Origin: Verrucomicrobiota bacterium
GTDB taxonomy: Bacteria; Verrucomicrobiota; Verrucomicrobiia; Limisphaerales; UBA9464
Direction of reading: 5' to 3'
Assembly (NCBI GenBank): GCA_025360495.1
Contig: JANYCC010000138.1
Span: 1 to 33,947 of the forward strand
DNA length: 33,947 nucleotides
Position 1 is the first letter of the stretch, and the number at the start of each line of letters is the position of its first letter. Shown in pieces: positions 1 to 7,521 of the stretch. The notes beneath the pieces are model-generated. The model did no database searches. It was not told the DNA's origin and saw nothing but the letters and a program-made list of their open reading frames with translations. The position numbers and the translations under genes are program-made.

Positions 1-8
1 TCTGCCAT

Positions 9-42
9 CACCGGTCTTTCAACCGGTGCGCAAGATTTTTTT
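9..42 (+). terminator. Possible terminator hairpin with T7 tract
   Basis: A perfect 7-bp stem (9-15 with 22-28, CACCGGT/ACCGGTG) encloses a 6-base loop. It is followed by seven bases and then a run of seven T (36-42). The gap between stem and T-run is longer than usual for an intrinsic terminator. It might end a plus-strand gene lying before the window. Confidence 0.35.
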
Positions 43-183
43 ATCCACTCAATTTTCCCATCCGTCCCGCACCGCCCGGTTTCCCAGGCTGCACGGCCCG
101 GACAGGGGCTCTCTCATCGCACATTTCGAATTTCAAGGAACTACGACGCCTTCATACAGCGCAGTGGAGACGACAAAAAGCGA

Positions 184-224
184 CGAAAAAATATGCCGCT
201 GCCTATTTGGAAGGCGGCCTTTTT
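184..224. terminator. Possible bidirectional terminator after the gsp operon
   Basis: A GCCGC/GCGGC stem (195-199 with 214-218) has extra weaker inner pairs. It is flanked by CTTTTTC on the plus-strand side (219-225) and by a run of six A at 185-190, which reads as T6 on the minus strand. On the minus strand it lies about 245 bases past the gspK stop, so it could end the secretion-gene transcript. The stem is short and interrupted. Confidence 0.35.
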
Positions 225-463
225 CTTTCTTCACTCACCATCGTTTGCTGCGCTGCGTTACCAGCGTCGCAAAGAACGACACCTTTATAGGGAGAAGGCC
301 CCCGGAGTGCAATGGCTATTTTGGAGAATCTTCATTCACCCCCCGGAGGGACTTCCAAAACCCGTCGGCTCCCGGGTGGTTTTCTGTGCTTTCGGGCCGG
401 AAATAGCGTGTTTCTAATCCGCCAAGCCCCGACGAATGGCTCCAAAAAAAACGACGCACCCGC

Positions 464-1552
464 TCAGAGGGGATGGAAGAGCATCACCTGGCTGTCCCGC
501 GCCGCGCCGCGCCGCAGAATCCCGACATACCGCCGCCGGGCACTCCCAATCCGCGCTTCCACCCGGATTTCAAAGGTCGAACTCTGGACCGTGAAAAGGC
601 TGCCCCCGGCCACACCCGCCCCGGGAAGCTCGGCCATCGACCGGAACGGCAGGTCGTCTTCCGTGCCGTCCACCCCATCGGCACCCGCCCGCTTCTGGAT
701 GATTTGCTGGGTGAGATTGGGATCCCCGCCCAACAAAACCCGCAGGACGGCCGGGGGCGCAGTGTTGACGTTCACCCGACCCACGGAGATGGCGCAGAAA
801 AGGTCGACCAATCCGGCACCAGACTCATCGGGAGCGATGCTGCCGAGAGGTTGCCGTCGGGGCCCTCCCGGGCCGTTCTGGGGAGGCGGGGCGAGCCCGG
901 CACCCCAATACATGGCCGGGGTCACTCCACGCACCTTGAGCAATTCACTCGGATCATCGAAGGCGCCATCCTTCGGCACATAGGGCGGCGACAGGCTCAG
1001 GTAGTATGATTTTTCCGCACCCCCCCCGACATGTTCCAAATCATCCCGGTCACGCCAATCCGCGATGGCTGCGGTGACCGCTCCAGCGTCGCTGGCACCG
1101 ACCCCGGCGACCTGCAGGGCGAGTTCCAACACCGGCTCACTGGTGGTGTTCAGGTTGAGGCGGCGTTCCTGGTCGATGATCTCTATGGAGACAAACCCTT
1201 CCCCGATGGGAATGTCCTTCAATGACATGCCGGCGAAGGGATCATCCACTGACTCGGGGCTGCCCGGGCCGCCCGCCCAAAACTGTTTAAGGCTGTCGAA
1301 ACCCGCCTGGTCCGGAATCTTGCGTTGCTGATCCAGGACCCATTTGGCGTATTCGACGCCCGAACGCCCGAGCCATTCCAGTTCCGGGGTCGACTGCGTG
1401 TTCACCGCCAACCGAGCCTCGACCTTCATGGCGTAGGCGAAAGCGCCGGCAATGACCGCCATGGCCAACACCAACACCAGCACGATGACCAAAGCGGCTC
1501 CACCCAAAGCCCGGCGGGAATTCGGGGCGGCGGTGTTCAGGCAGGCTCTCAT
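464..1552 (-). CDS. gspK: Type II secretion minor pseudopilin GspK
   Basis: GspK is the large minor pseudopilin that caps the type II secretion pseudopilus with GspI and GspJ in the inner membrane and periplasm. The 362-residue product has one N-terminal hydrophobic helix (about residues 19-43, ALVIVLVLVLAMAVIAGAFA) after an Arg-containing leader. It also has the family's DQERRLNLN stretch near residue 130 and a late VNVNTAPPAVLRVLL helix-hairpin-helix-type segment. Length fits the family. The stop of gspJ and this start share one base (TGATG), which suggests translational coupling. It is the last gene of the F-H-I-J-K run. As is common for GspK, the leader lacks the FTLxE box of its partners. 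Confidence 0.9.
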   Translation of the reverse strand: MRACLNTAAPNSRRALGGAALVIVLVLVLAMAVIAGAFAYAMKVEARLAVNTQSTPELEWLGRSGVEYAKWVLDQQRKIPDQAGFDSLKQFWAGGPGSPESVDDPFAGMSLKDIPIGEGFVSIEIIDQERRLNLNTTSEPVLELALQVAGVGASDAGAVTAAIADWRDRDDLEHVGGGAEKSYYLSLSPPYVPKDGAFDDPSELLKVRGVTPAMYWGAGLAPPPQNGPGGPRRQPLGSIAPDESGAGLVDLFCAISVGRVNVNTAPPAVLRVLLGGDPNLTQQIIQKRAGADGVDGTEDDLPFRSMAELPGAGVAGGSLFTVQSSTFEIRVEARIGSARRRYVGILRRGAARDSQVMLFHPL

Positions 1553-2274
1553 CAGCGTGGGTTGGCCAGTCCGGGGTTGGGGTTCAGACTCCCAGGCGCC
1601 CCGGACTGTGCCTCACCCGCAACCCCGGCACTCGGAATCCGCACGATCCGCGTAACGGTCTCGGCCGGTTCGCGGGAGAAGCGACTTCGTTGGCCGAACC
1701 CAAGGGTCACTTGCACCAACGCGGGCAATGAATTGGTCTGGGTCCAGTCGGGGGAAAACTCACCCTTGCGGACATCCCAATACAGGAGTTCAAAAACCGT
1801 CACCTCCCGGGCCAACACCACGGCGTGTCCCTCCACATCATTGTCGGGAGGAGCGAGCAAGGAGTTTTGTCGCAGGACGAGTTCGGAACCGCCATCGGGA
1901 GCGGGTTCGACCCCAAAAGTCACCCGTCGGACCCGTTCGCCGTCGAAAAACCCGGTGGCCGGGAAAGCATCCGACAAATGGGCGACGAAACTGACCGCCG
2001 AGAAATTGCCCTCGCCGCCCGCCAGAAACGCGTAGTGACGGGCATTGGCGTTGAAGAAGACGGCCGAATTCAGGGCCTCTTCCACGGTCTGGATGGTCAT
2101 CCGGCTCCGTTGGGCATTGGCCGCCATCCGGAGCGCCGCCGCATTGCTTTGCATGAGGATCTTCCACGAGCTGTAGAGCAATGACAGCACCAGGGCGAAG
2201 ATCATCAGCGCGACCAGCACCTCCAGGAGGGTGAATCCGGAAGCGCCGGGTCGCGGTCGGGGCACGGGTTTCAT
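1552..2274 (-). CDS. gspJ: Type II secretion minor pseudopilin GspJ
   Basis: This 240-residue minor pseudopilin is predicted to be cleaved and N-methylated by a prepilin peptidase, then to join GspI and GspK at the pseudopilus tip. The N-terminus shows a short basic leader ending in Gly, then FTLLEVLVALMIFALVLSLL, the class III prepilin box and helix. The Glu at mature position 5 is present. The rest is a soluble domain without obvious catalytic motifs, as expected for GspJ. Its start overlaps the gspI stop by four bases. The GspJ rather than GspG or GspH assignment rests on size and order between I and K, so it is good but not certain. Confidence 0.85.
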   Translation of the reverse strand: MKPVPRPRPGASGFTLLEVLVALMIFALVLSLLYSSWKILMQSNAAALRMAANAQRSRMTIQTVEEALNSAVFFNANARHYAFLAGGEGNFSAVSFVAHLSDAFPATGFFDGERVRRVTFGVEPAPDGGSELVLRQNSLLAPPDNDVEGHAVVLAREVTVFELLYWDVRKGEFSPDWTQTNSLPALVQVTLGFGQRSRFSREPAETVTRIVRIPSAGVAGEAQSGAPGSLNPNPGLANPR

Positions 2275-2666
2275 CGGCCGACGCGGCGGACGGAATCCGG
2301 CCGGTAAAGGAGGAGCGTCAATTGGGAATGGTCCTCGCGCCCGGCCGACATGCCGGCGACCTCGAACTCGACAAGGTAGAGCCCGTTGGTGTTGTACGGC
2401 GAGATCGAGCGTCGCCAGCTATAGCCTGGGTGCGATTGGCCGAAATCCCCGGTTTCGACCCCTTCCTCCAACCGGTTGGTCATGGTGAGCCTCGCGGCCA
2501 GGCTGCTGGCGTCGACATGCACCCGGCCGAGGGAACGGGCGGTCCGGAGGCTGATCGTGCAGAGGTTCAGGATTGAAAACAGGCAGATCGCGAGAACAGC
2601 CGAGGCGATGACCACCTCCAAGAGTGTGAAGGCGGCTGGCGGCGACCGCTTGAGGCTCGTTTTCAT
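2271..2666 (-). CDS. gspI: Type II secretion minor pseudopilin GspI
   Basis: A small 131-residue pseudopilin. The leader MKTSLKRSPPAA precedes FTLLEVVIASAVLAICLFSI, the N-methylated helix with Glu at position 5. GspI initiates the tip complex with GspJ and GspK in characterised systems. The soluble part is short (about 95 residues), which fits the GspI size class. Cleavage would fall after Ala rather than the usual Gly, since the residue before the F is A. This is tolerated in some prepilins but is slightly unusual here. It has four-base ATGA overlaps with gspH upstream and gspJ downstream. Confidence 0.85.
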   Translation of the reverse strand: MKTSLKRSPPAAFTLLEVVIASAVLAICLFSILNLCTISLRTARSLGRVHVDASSLAARLTMTNRLEEGVETGDFGQSHPGYSWRRSISPYNTNGLYLVEFEVAGMSAGREDHSQLTLLLYRPDSVRRVGR

Positions 2667-3235
2667 CGCACATCAAAGACTTCGGCAATCCCGGTCATGA
2701 CCTCGACGGTGAGTCGCCGCGCTTGGGAACGTCGCCAACTGATGACCCCTTCGAACTGGTCGGCGGTGCCATTGGGAAAGAACCGAACCGCGGCGGCCGG
2801 TGCGTCCATGAACCCCCGCTGGTTCACCACCACCGATTCGAAGGCGACGTCCTGGTCGAACCGCTTGGCGAAAAACGGTGCGGGACCATCGTCCTCCCCC
2901 CGCCGGGTGAAAGACACGGCGCTGACTCCATTGGTCGCGCCAACAACCCCTTCGGGAGCGGCTTCGACCGAGATTTCCGCCCCACCGTCGCGGATGACGA
3001 TCTGCATCGGCCGGGATTCCATGATCGCCCGGGATCGGGCTTCGTTGCAGGCGTCGAGAAAATCGCGGGTTGCCTGGGCGAGGGGCGGTCGGGTGACACT
3101 GCGGAGCATCGGAACGGCAAGCCCGATGATGATCAGGCCGATGGTGATGGCCACCATGAGTTCGACCAGCGTGAAGCCGGTGTGGCGACACGGTTTGCCC
3201 GGTCTTTGAATTCTGCCCCTGACGGCGCGGTTCAT
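2663..3235 (-). CDS. gspH: Type II secretion pseudopilin GspH
   Basis: A 190-residue pseudopilin with a long basic leader ending in HTG, then FTLVELMVAITIGLIIIGLA. The soluble domain contains a DFLDACNEARSRAIMESRPM segment typical of GspH/FimT pseudopilins, which carry an 'arrays of small helices plus beta sheet' fold. Cleavage is predicted after Gly19. The start codon overlaps the gspF stop by four bases, so translation is probably coupled. No GspG, the major pseudopilin, is encoded next to it, so the major subunit and the GspE ATPase must be elsewhere if the system works. Confidence 0.85.
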   Translation of the reverse strand: MNRAVRGRIQRPGKPCRHTGFTLVELMVAITIGLIIIGLAVPMLRSVTRPPLAQATRDFLDACNEARSRAIMESRPMQIVIRDGGAEISVEAAPEGVVGATNGVSAVSFTRRGEDDGPAPFFAKRFDQDVAFESVVVNQRGFMDAPAAAVRFFPNGTADQFEGVISWRRSQARRLTVEVMTGIAEVFDVR

Positions 3236-4512
3236 CGCATCTGGATGCTTTGGGTGATGGCGAACATCGCCTGCATCACCCCGACCAGGAGCCCGCCGAT
3301 CACGACCGCGAGCAGCACGATCAACGCGGGTTCGATCATGCCCATCATCGTCCGCAGGGCGACATTCAGGTCCGCTTCATAGGTTTCCGCCACATTCAGA
3401 AGGGCGGCCGGGACATCGCCGGTCTCCTCGCCGATCCGGATCAGGTCGATCATCAACTGCGGAAACACCCCGGCTTTGGCGAGGGGTTGGGCCAGGGTTT
3501 TGCCGTCGGTCACCGCCTCACGGGTGGCGGCAAGGGCATCTTTGACGACGGTGTTGGAAATGACCTGTTCGGTGATGCGAAGGGCTTGGAGGACGGGGAC
3601 CCCGTTGGCGAGGAGGGTGGAAAGGATCCGGGCGAACTGGGCGAAGAGGTTGAGCCGGATGACCGAGCCGAAAATGGGCAACCGCAGCAGCATGGAATCG
3701 ATCCGTCGATGACCCTGGGGTGTCGCGCGGTACCGGCGGACGACGATGTAGAGCACCAGACTCGTCAACGGGATCATCCACCACCCGTACGTCTTCATGA
3801 AATCGCTGATGCCGATGACAATCCGGGTGGCCAGGGGGAGCCCGTCCTTCAGCTGCATCGTTTCAAAGAATTCGGTGAACTTCGGCAACATGACGGACGT
3901 GAAGAAGATGATCAGGACCAAGCCGAAGAAGCAGACGAAGATCGGGTAGATCATCGCCGACTTGAACTTGCTCTGGACCTCGGCGAAGCGCTCAAAGTGG
4001 CTGGCCAGACGGCGCAAAACCTCTTCCAAAGCGCCGGACTGCTCGCCGGCACGGACCATGTTGATCACCAGATCCGGAAAAATGGCGGGCTGTCGCGCCA
4101 AGGCGTCGGAAAGGCTGCGCCCCTCGATGACGTCCTGTTTGACCTGCTGGCTGACGGTGCCCGGGATTCCCTTGGCGGTGAGGCTGGACATGGAATGCAG
4201 GGCCATGGTGAGGGGCATCCCCGCCTTCAAAAGATTGGCCAATTGCTGCGTGTAGGTCCCCAATTCCTGAAGCGTCGGCCGGCGGCGGCGCTTCAGCAGG
4301 TTCTTCAAGGAGGCGGGAAGAAATCCGGAAGTCGAGGTCGCCGCGGAGCCACCGTCCGCCGTTTTGCCGCCACCCTTCGCCATCAGGACGGATACCGGGA
4401 ACAACCCGGATCGCTCCAACTGGAGGACGGCCGACGTCCGGTCGGCGACTTCCAAGACGCCATCGACCAACTCGCCGGACCGACGTCGAGCCTTGTACGT
4501 GAATTGAGCCAT
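3232..4512 (-). CDS. gspF: Type II secretion inner-membrane platform protein GspF
   Basis: GspF/PilC-family polytopic protein of 426 residues. It forms the inner-membrane platform of type II secretion and couples the cytoplasmic ATPase to pseudopilus assembly. The N-terminal MAQFTYKARRRSGELVDGVLEV matches the family start. Two T2SSF repeats follow (about residues 90-215 and 290-420), each ending in hydrophobic helices such as IYPIFVCFFGLVLIIFF and PALIVLLAVVIGGLLVGVM. The paired AGExSGxLxEVL and IGEETGDVPAALLNV signatures are visible. It is first of the tight F-H-I-J-K cluster, 62 bases below the fucD stop. Membership in type IV pilus rather than type II secretion cannot be excluded from this gene alone, but the HIJK set favours secretion. 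Confidence 0.9.
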   Translation of the reverse strand: MAQFTYKARRRSGELVDGVLEVADRTSAVLQLERSGLFPVSVLMAKGGGKTADGGSAATSTSGFLPASLKNLLKRRRRPTLQELGTYTQQLANLLKAGMPLTMALHSMSSLTAKGIPGTVSQQVKQDVIEGRSLSDALARQPAIFPDLVINMVRAGEQSGALEEVLRRLASHFERFAEVQSKFKSAMIYPIFVCFFGLVLIIFFTSVMLPKFTEFFETMQLKDGLPLATRIVIGISDFMKTYGWWMIPLTSLVLYIVVRRYRATPQGHRRIDSMLLRLPIFGSVIRLNLFAQFARILSTLLANGVPVLQALRITEQVISNTVVKDALAATREAVTDGKTLAQPLAKAGVFPQLMIDLIRIGEETGDVPAALLNVAETYEADLNVALRTMMGMIEPALIVLLAVVIGGLLVGVMQAMFAITQSIQMR

Positions 4513-4525
4513 GCGTCAGGTGCGT

Positions 4526-4554
4526 TATATAACCGCGTCGGGGCGAAAGTTCCA
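4526..4554 (-). promoter_or_regulatory. Possible promoter for gspF
   Basis: In the fucD-gspF gap the minus strand reads TGGAAC (4554-4549), 17 bases, then TATATA (4531-4526), inside the palindrome GTTATATAAC (4524-4533). The -10 matches well and the -35 poorly. Transcription would start only about seven bases before the gspF ATG, giving an almost leaderless mRNA. The palindrome could alternatively be a regulator site. No Shine-Dalgarno precedes gspF. Confidence 0.3.
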
Positions 4555-4574
4555 GCCGACGGTCCGTGCGTCCG

Positions 4575-5873
4575 TCACCGAACCCAAGCCGAACCGTGCG
4601 GATATTCGTGGGCGCCGAGACTGGCGGGAAGGATTTCGGTGCTGTAGCCGGGCCGTTCCGGCACGAGGTAGCGAGCGTTACGGACCCGGCAGGGATCGAC
4701 AAAGTGTTCGTGAAGATGATCGACGAATTCGCACACCCGGTTGTCCATCGAACCGCTGACGCAGACAAAATCTATCATGCCCAGGTGCTGGACGAATTCG
4801 CAAAGGCCGACACCGCCCGCGTGCGGACAGACCGGCACGCCAAACTTGGCCGCCAACAACAGGACCGCAAGATTCTCATTCACACCTCCGAGCCGGCAGG
4901 AGTCGATCTGGCAGAAAGAAATCGCCCGGGCTTGGAACAATTGTTTGAAGAGGATCCGATTCATCCCGTGCTCACCCGTGGCGACCCCGATCCCCAGCGG
5001 TTCCAAGGCTCGGGCGATCGCGGCGTGTCCCAGGATGTCGTCGGGGGAGGTTGGCTCCTCGATCCACCATGGTTTGAAGCGGGCCAGTTCTTTCATCCAG
5101 GCGATCGCCTGGGGCACATCCCACACCTGGTTGGCATCCACCATCAACCGCCGCTCCCAGCCGATCTCCTCACGGATGATCGCCAGGCGTCGGAGATCGT
5201 CCTGCAAGTCGCGTCCGACCTTGACCTTGATATGGCCCCACCCTTCGGCAACGGCCTCGCGGCTCAGGCGACGGATCTTGTCGTCGGAATAGCCGAGCCA
5301 ACCCGCGCTGGTGGTGTAAGCCGGGTAGCCAACCCGTTCCAACTCGGTCACGCGGGCCGCCTTGGAAGGTTCCTGACGCCGGAGCAGTTCCAGCGCCTCC
5401 TCCGGGGTGAGGGCGTCGGTGAGGTAACGAAAATCAATGCAGCGGACGAATTGCTCGGGCGTGAAACCGCTGACCAACCGCCAGACCGGTTGACCCGCGA
5501 TACGCCCGTACAGGTCCCACAGCGCATTCACAATCGCCGCCAGGGCCAGATGCACGGCGCCCTTGTCAGGTCCGATCCAACGCAACTGGGAATCGTTGTT
5601 CAGCAGATGCCAGAAGCCACCGGGATCGGCGATAAAGTCCTCCATCCGGCATCCCACGACGAGGTGCTCGTGGGCGCGGATGGCCGCACAGACCACCTCA
5701 TTGCCGCGGCCGATGGTGAAGGAGGACCCATGCCCGGCCCGGCCATCGTCGGTGTGCAACACCACGTACGCCGACGAATAGTCGGGGTCCGGGTTCATGG
5801 CGTCGGACCCATCCTTATCGCGGGAGGTCGGAAAGCGGATGTCGCGGACTTCGAGGTGGGTGATGCGCGGCAT
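4575..5873 (-). CDS. fucD: L-fuconate dehydratase (enolase superfamily)
   Basis: Predicted to dehydrate L-fuconate to 2-keto-3-deoxy-L-fuconate in the cytoplasmic oxidative L-fucose pathway. The 432-residue protein closely follows my recollection of the Xanthomonas campestris enzyme: RFPTSRDKDGSDAMNPDPDY near the start, NDSQLRWIGPDKG, then the catalytic set. That set is KVK (Lys216/Lys218), metal ligands in VDANQ (Asp246), IEEP (Glu272) and GEH (Glu301), and His351 in PHAGG. The ATG at 5873 is preferred because it starts exactly at the family N-terminus and leaves 12 bases after the usp stop. An in-frame start at 5930 would overlap usp. No fucose kinase, lactonase or keto-deoxy-fuconate dehydrogenase lies beside it, so the rest of the pathway must be elsewhere. 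Confidence 0.92.
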   Translation of the reverse strand: MPRITHLEVRDIRFPTSRDKDGSDAMNPDPDYSSAYVVLHTDDGRAGHGSSFTIGRGNEVVCAAIRAHEHLVVGCRMEDFIADPGGFWHLLNNDSQLRWIGPDKGAVHLALAAIVNALWDLYGRIAGQPVWRLVSGFTPEQFVRCIDFRYLTDALTPEEALELLRRQEPSKAARVTELERVGYPAYTTSAGWLGYSDDKIRRLSREAVAEGWGHIKVKVGRDLQDDLRRLAIIREEIGWERRLMVDANQVWDVPQAIAWMKELARFKPWWIEEPTSPDDILGHAAIARALEPLGIGVATGEHGMNRILFKQLFQARAISFCQIDSCRLGGVNENLAVLLLAAKFGVPVCPHAGGVGLCEFVQHLGMIDFVCVSGSMDNRVCEFVDHLHEHFVDPCRVRNARYLVPERPGYSTEILPASLGAHEYPHGSAWVR

Positions 5874-5884
5874 GCAGTCGCGAC

Positions 5885-6451
5885 TCAGGCGAAATCGTGT
5901 TCCTCGTCCCGGACGACCAACACCGGGCACGGGGCATGGCGGACGATCTTCTCGGCGACGCTTCCCAAAAGGGCGTGTTTCAACCCGGTGTAGCCGTGGG
6001 TCGAAACGATGATCAGGTCCGTTGCGGCGGCTTTGGCGACCTCGACGACCTCCTGCCAGGCGCGACCGGAGCGCACCACCGACTCGATCTTGACGCCGCC
6101 CCCCACGCTACGGGCCATTTCGCGAAGCTGGCTCTCCAATTCCCGGGTTCGAGCCTCTTCAATGTCCGGAGGCAACAGCGGCACGACGGCGAAATCGGGC
6201 GGATACGTGAGGGGTTCGACGACGTGCAACAAGGTCAGGGAGGCATCGAATTGTTCGGCAAACAATTTCGCGTAGTGAAGGGCCTTGCGCGACGGCTCGG
6301 AAAAATCCACCGGCACCAGGATCCGGGTCAACCGGAACCGCATGGGGGCAAGCTCGGTGATCGGAGCCGTGGCGTGGCCATGCCCACCCCGACCCGAGAC
6401 GACGACTTTGACGCCGGACTTGCCGGCACCGTGGTTATTTTTCGGAGGCAT
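5885..6451 (-). CDS. Universal stress protein (UspA family)
   Basis: Single-domain Usp of up to 188 residues. The core begins at MRFRLTRILVPVDFSEPSRK and ends with the nucleotide-binding loop STHGYTGLKHALLGSVAEKI followed by PCPVLVVR, fitting the G-2x-G-9x-G-(S/T) ATP-binding pattern. ATP-type Usps act as cytoplasmic stress or energy-state sensors. Their direct reaction is generally unknown. A basic, Gly/His-rich extension of 36 residues precedes the core. An alternative ATG at 6343 removes it and gives a standard 152-residue Usp. Neither start has a clear ribosome site. It sits between the CBM48 protein and fucD on the same strand. Confidence 0.88.
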   Translation of the reverse strand: MPPKNNHGAGKSGVKVVVSGRGGHGHATAPITELAPMRFRLTRILVPVDFSEPSRKALHYAKLFAEQFDASLTLLHVVEPLTYPPDFAVVPLLPPDIEEARTRELESQLREMARSVGGGVKIESVVRSGRAWQEVVEVAKAAATDLIIVSTHGYTGLKHALLGSVAEKIVRHAPCPVLVVRDEEHDFA

Positions 6452-6481
6452 AGATTGTAGGGATTGATTCCGGGGACACCG

Positions 6482-6847
6482 TCAAGAAGACGCCGGTCCA
6501 GCGACCCGCACCACTGAATTCACGCCTCCAAAGGGATTGGGTGCAGACTCCGCGGGGTTCGGGTCGACAACCCATCGCCCATCCGCGACGAATCGATATT
6601 CGTGAACACCGGGATCCAGGTGAACATCCCTTTCCCAGCGGCCACCCTCCCGCTCGATCATGGGAAGCGTGGTGGGGTGCCAATCGTTGAAAGTGCCTGC
6701 CAGATGAACGTCGCGGGCGCCATCCAGGTGGATCGCAAAACGCACCACTTGGGGTGAAACGGCCGGGGAGGTCGATGGCGGGGCCCCCACCGGTTTTGAC
6801 GCGGCCTTTGATGCCGGCGGGCGGAGCGATCGGCGTGGGGTTTTCAT
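6482..6847 (-). CDS. Small glycogen-binding-domain (AMPK/CBM48) protein
   Basis: This 121-residue protein has a basic, Pro/Ala/Ser-rich tail (about residues 1-38). A lone AMPK-type carbohydrate-binding module follows, with VRFAIHLDGARDVHLAGTFN, DWHPTTLPM, the WERDVHLDPGVHEYRFVADG core and WVVDPNPAE. Such modules bind alpha-glucans such as glycogen. No catalytic domain is attached. The ATG at 6847 (MKTPRR) is chosen because longer in-frame starts would run through the divergent gene at 7028. Gene order CBM48-usp-fucD on one strand suggests co-transcription. A role as a glycogen-linked adaptor or sensor is inference. Confidence 0.82.
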   Translation of the reverse strand: MKTPRRSLRPPASKAASKPVGAPPSTSPAVSPQVVRFAIHLDGARDVHLAGTFNDWHPTTLPMIEREGGRWERDVHLDPGVHEYRFVADGRWVVDPNPAESAPNPFGGVNSVVRVAGPASS

Positions 6848-7027
6848 GGCTCGTGGAACCGTCACGACACTGGGGCGAATCCCTTGCACCCTATCCTGAG
6901 TCCGACGTCCATCTTCCCCAACCTTGTTCAAGGGTGGGCCAAAATTGTCGGAAAAGGGTTCGCGAACGGGACCATCCTGCCCCTCTTGGCTGTTTCCCTT
7001 CAAGGGTCGAATGCGCACACTCTCCGC

Positions 7028-7489
7028 ATGGAATCCCCGACGGCCTTCACCCTCGCCGAACTCCCGTTCCTCAAAGGGCTCGAATGGCGGCACCTTGAAG
7101 CGATGGCCTCGTGTGCCATCGGCGTCAAGATCGGGGCGGGCGAACGAATCTTCAAGACCGGCGAACCCGCCAACAGATTCTACCTGCTGACAGCGGGTCG
7201 CGTGGCCCTCGAGGCCCAGACCCCGTCCGGGTCGTCCGTGGAAGTCCAAGTCATCCAAGCCGGGGATGGGTTGGGATGGTCCTGGCTTTTCCCGCCCTAT
7301 GAATGGCGCTTCGACGCCCGGACCGTGGAACCTGTCGAGGCGATCTACTTTTATGGAACCCGGCTGAGGGAATTGGCCGAGGCGGACCCTGCATTCTGCT
7401 GCGCCCTGATGAAACGGATGACCAGTGTGATCCTCTCCCGCTTGCAGGCGACCCGATCCCGGTTGGTGCAACCGCTGACGGGCCCGTGA
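7028..7489 (+). CDS. Cyclic-nucleotide-binding-domain protein without HTH
   Basis: A 153-residue cupin-like cNMP-binding domain. Visible parts are the start MESPTAFTLAELPFLKGLEW, a GERIFKTGEPANRFYLLTAGRV beta-roll, and GDGLGWSWLFPPYEWRFDAR where the phosphate-binding cassette normally lies. The canonical GE(L/I)ALL...RAA cassette is replaced by the LGWSWLFPP motif, so binding of cAMP or cGMP is doubtful. No DNA-binding helix-turn-helix follows the C-terminal helix, unlike CRP/FNR, so it is probably not a transcription factor by itself. ATG at 7028 is chosen over an in-frame upstream start (6884) because the extra 48 residues look non-homologous. It diverges from the CBM48 gene across about 180 bases. 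Confidence 0.8.
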   Translation: MESPTAFTLAELPFLKGLEWRHLEAMASCAIGVKIGAGERIFKTGEPANRFYLLTAGRVALEAQTPSGSSVEVQVIQAGDGLGWSWLFPPYEWRFDARTVEPVEAIYFYGTRLRELAEADPAFCCALMKRMTSVILSRLQATRSRLVQPLTGP

Positions 7490-7521
7490 GCCGGGCCGGG
7501 GCTTCCAGTCCCCTGCGATCC

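Larger units (their letters stand above)
1..463. other. Gene-poor stretch downstream of gspK
   Basis: No reading frame here looks like a protein. The open frames on the plus strand have low-complexity Arg/Pro/Ser composition and no recognisable motif. The stretch holds two hairpins followed by T-runs, listed separately at 9-42 and 184-224. The gsp operon on the minus strand ends at 464, and no gspL, gspM or gspG follows it within the window. Whatever lies before base 1 cannot be judged. Confidence 0.6.

Noticed and set aside
26-406. Plus-strand open frames before gspK
   Set aside because: No motif, no ribosome site and low-complexity composition. One spans a terminator-like hairpin.
4566-5993. 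475-codon plus-strand open frame opposite fucD
   Set aside because: Antisense shadow of a GC-rich gene. The minus-strand frame has all enolase-superfamily motifs, while this one has no recognisable protein features.
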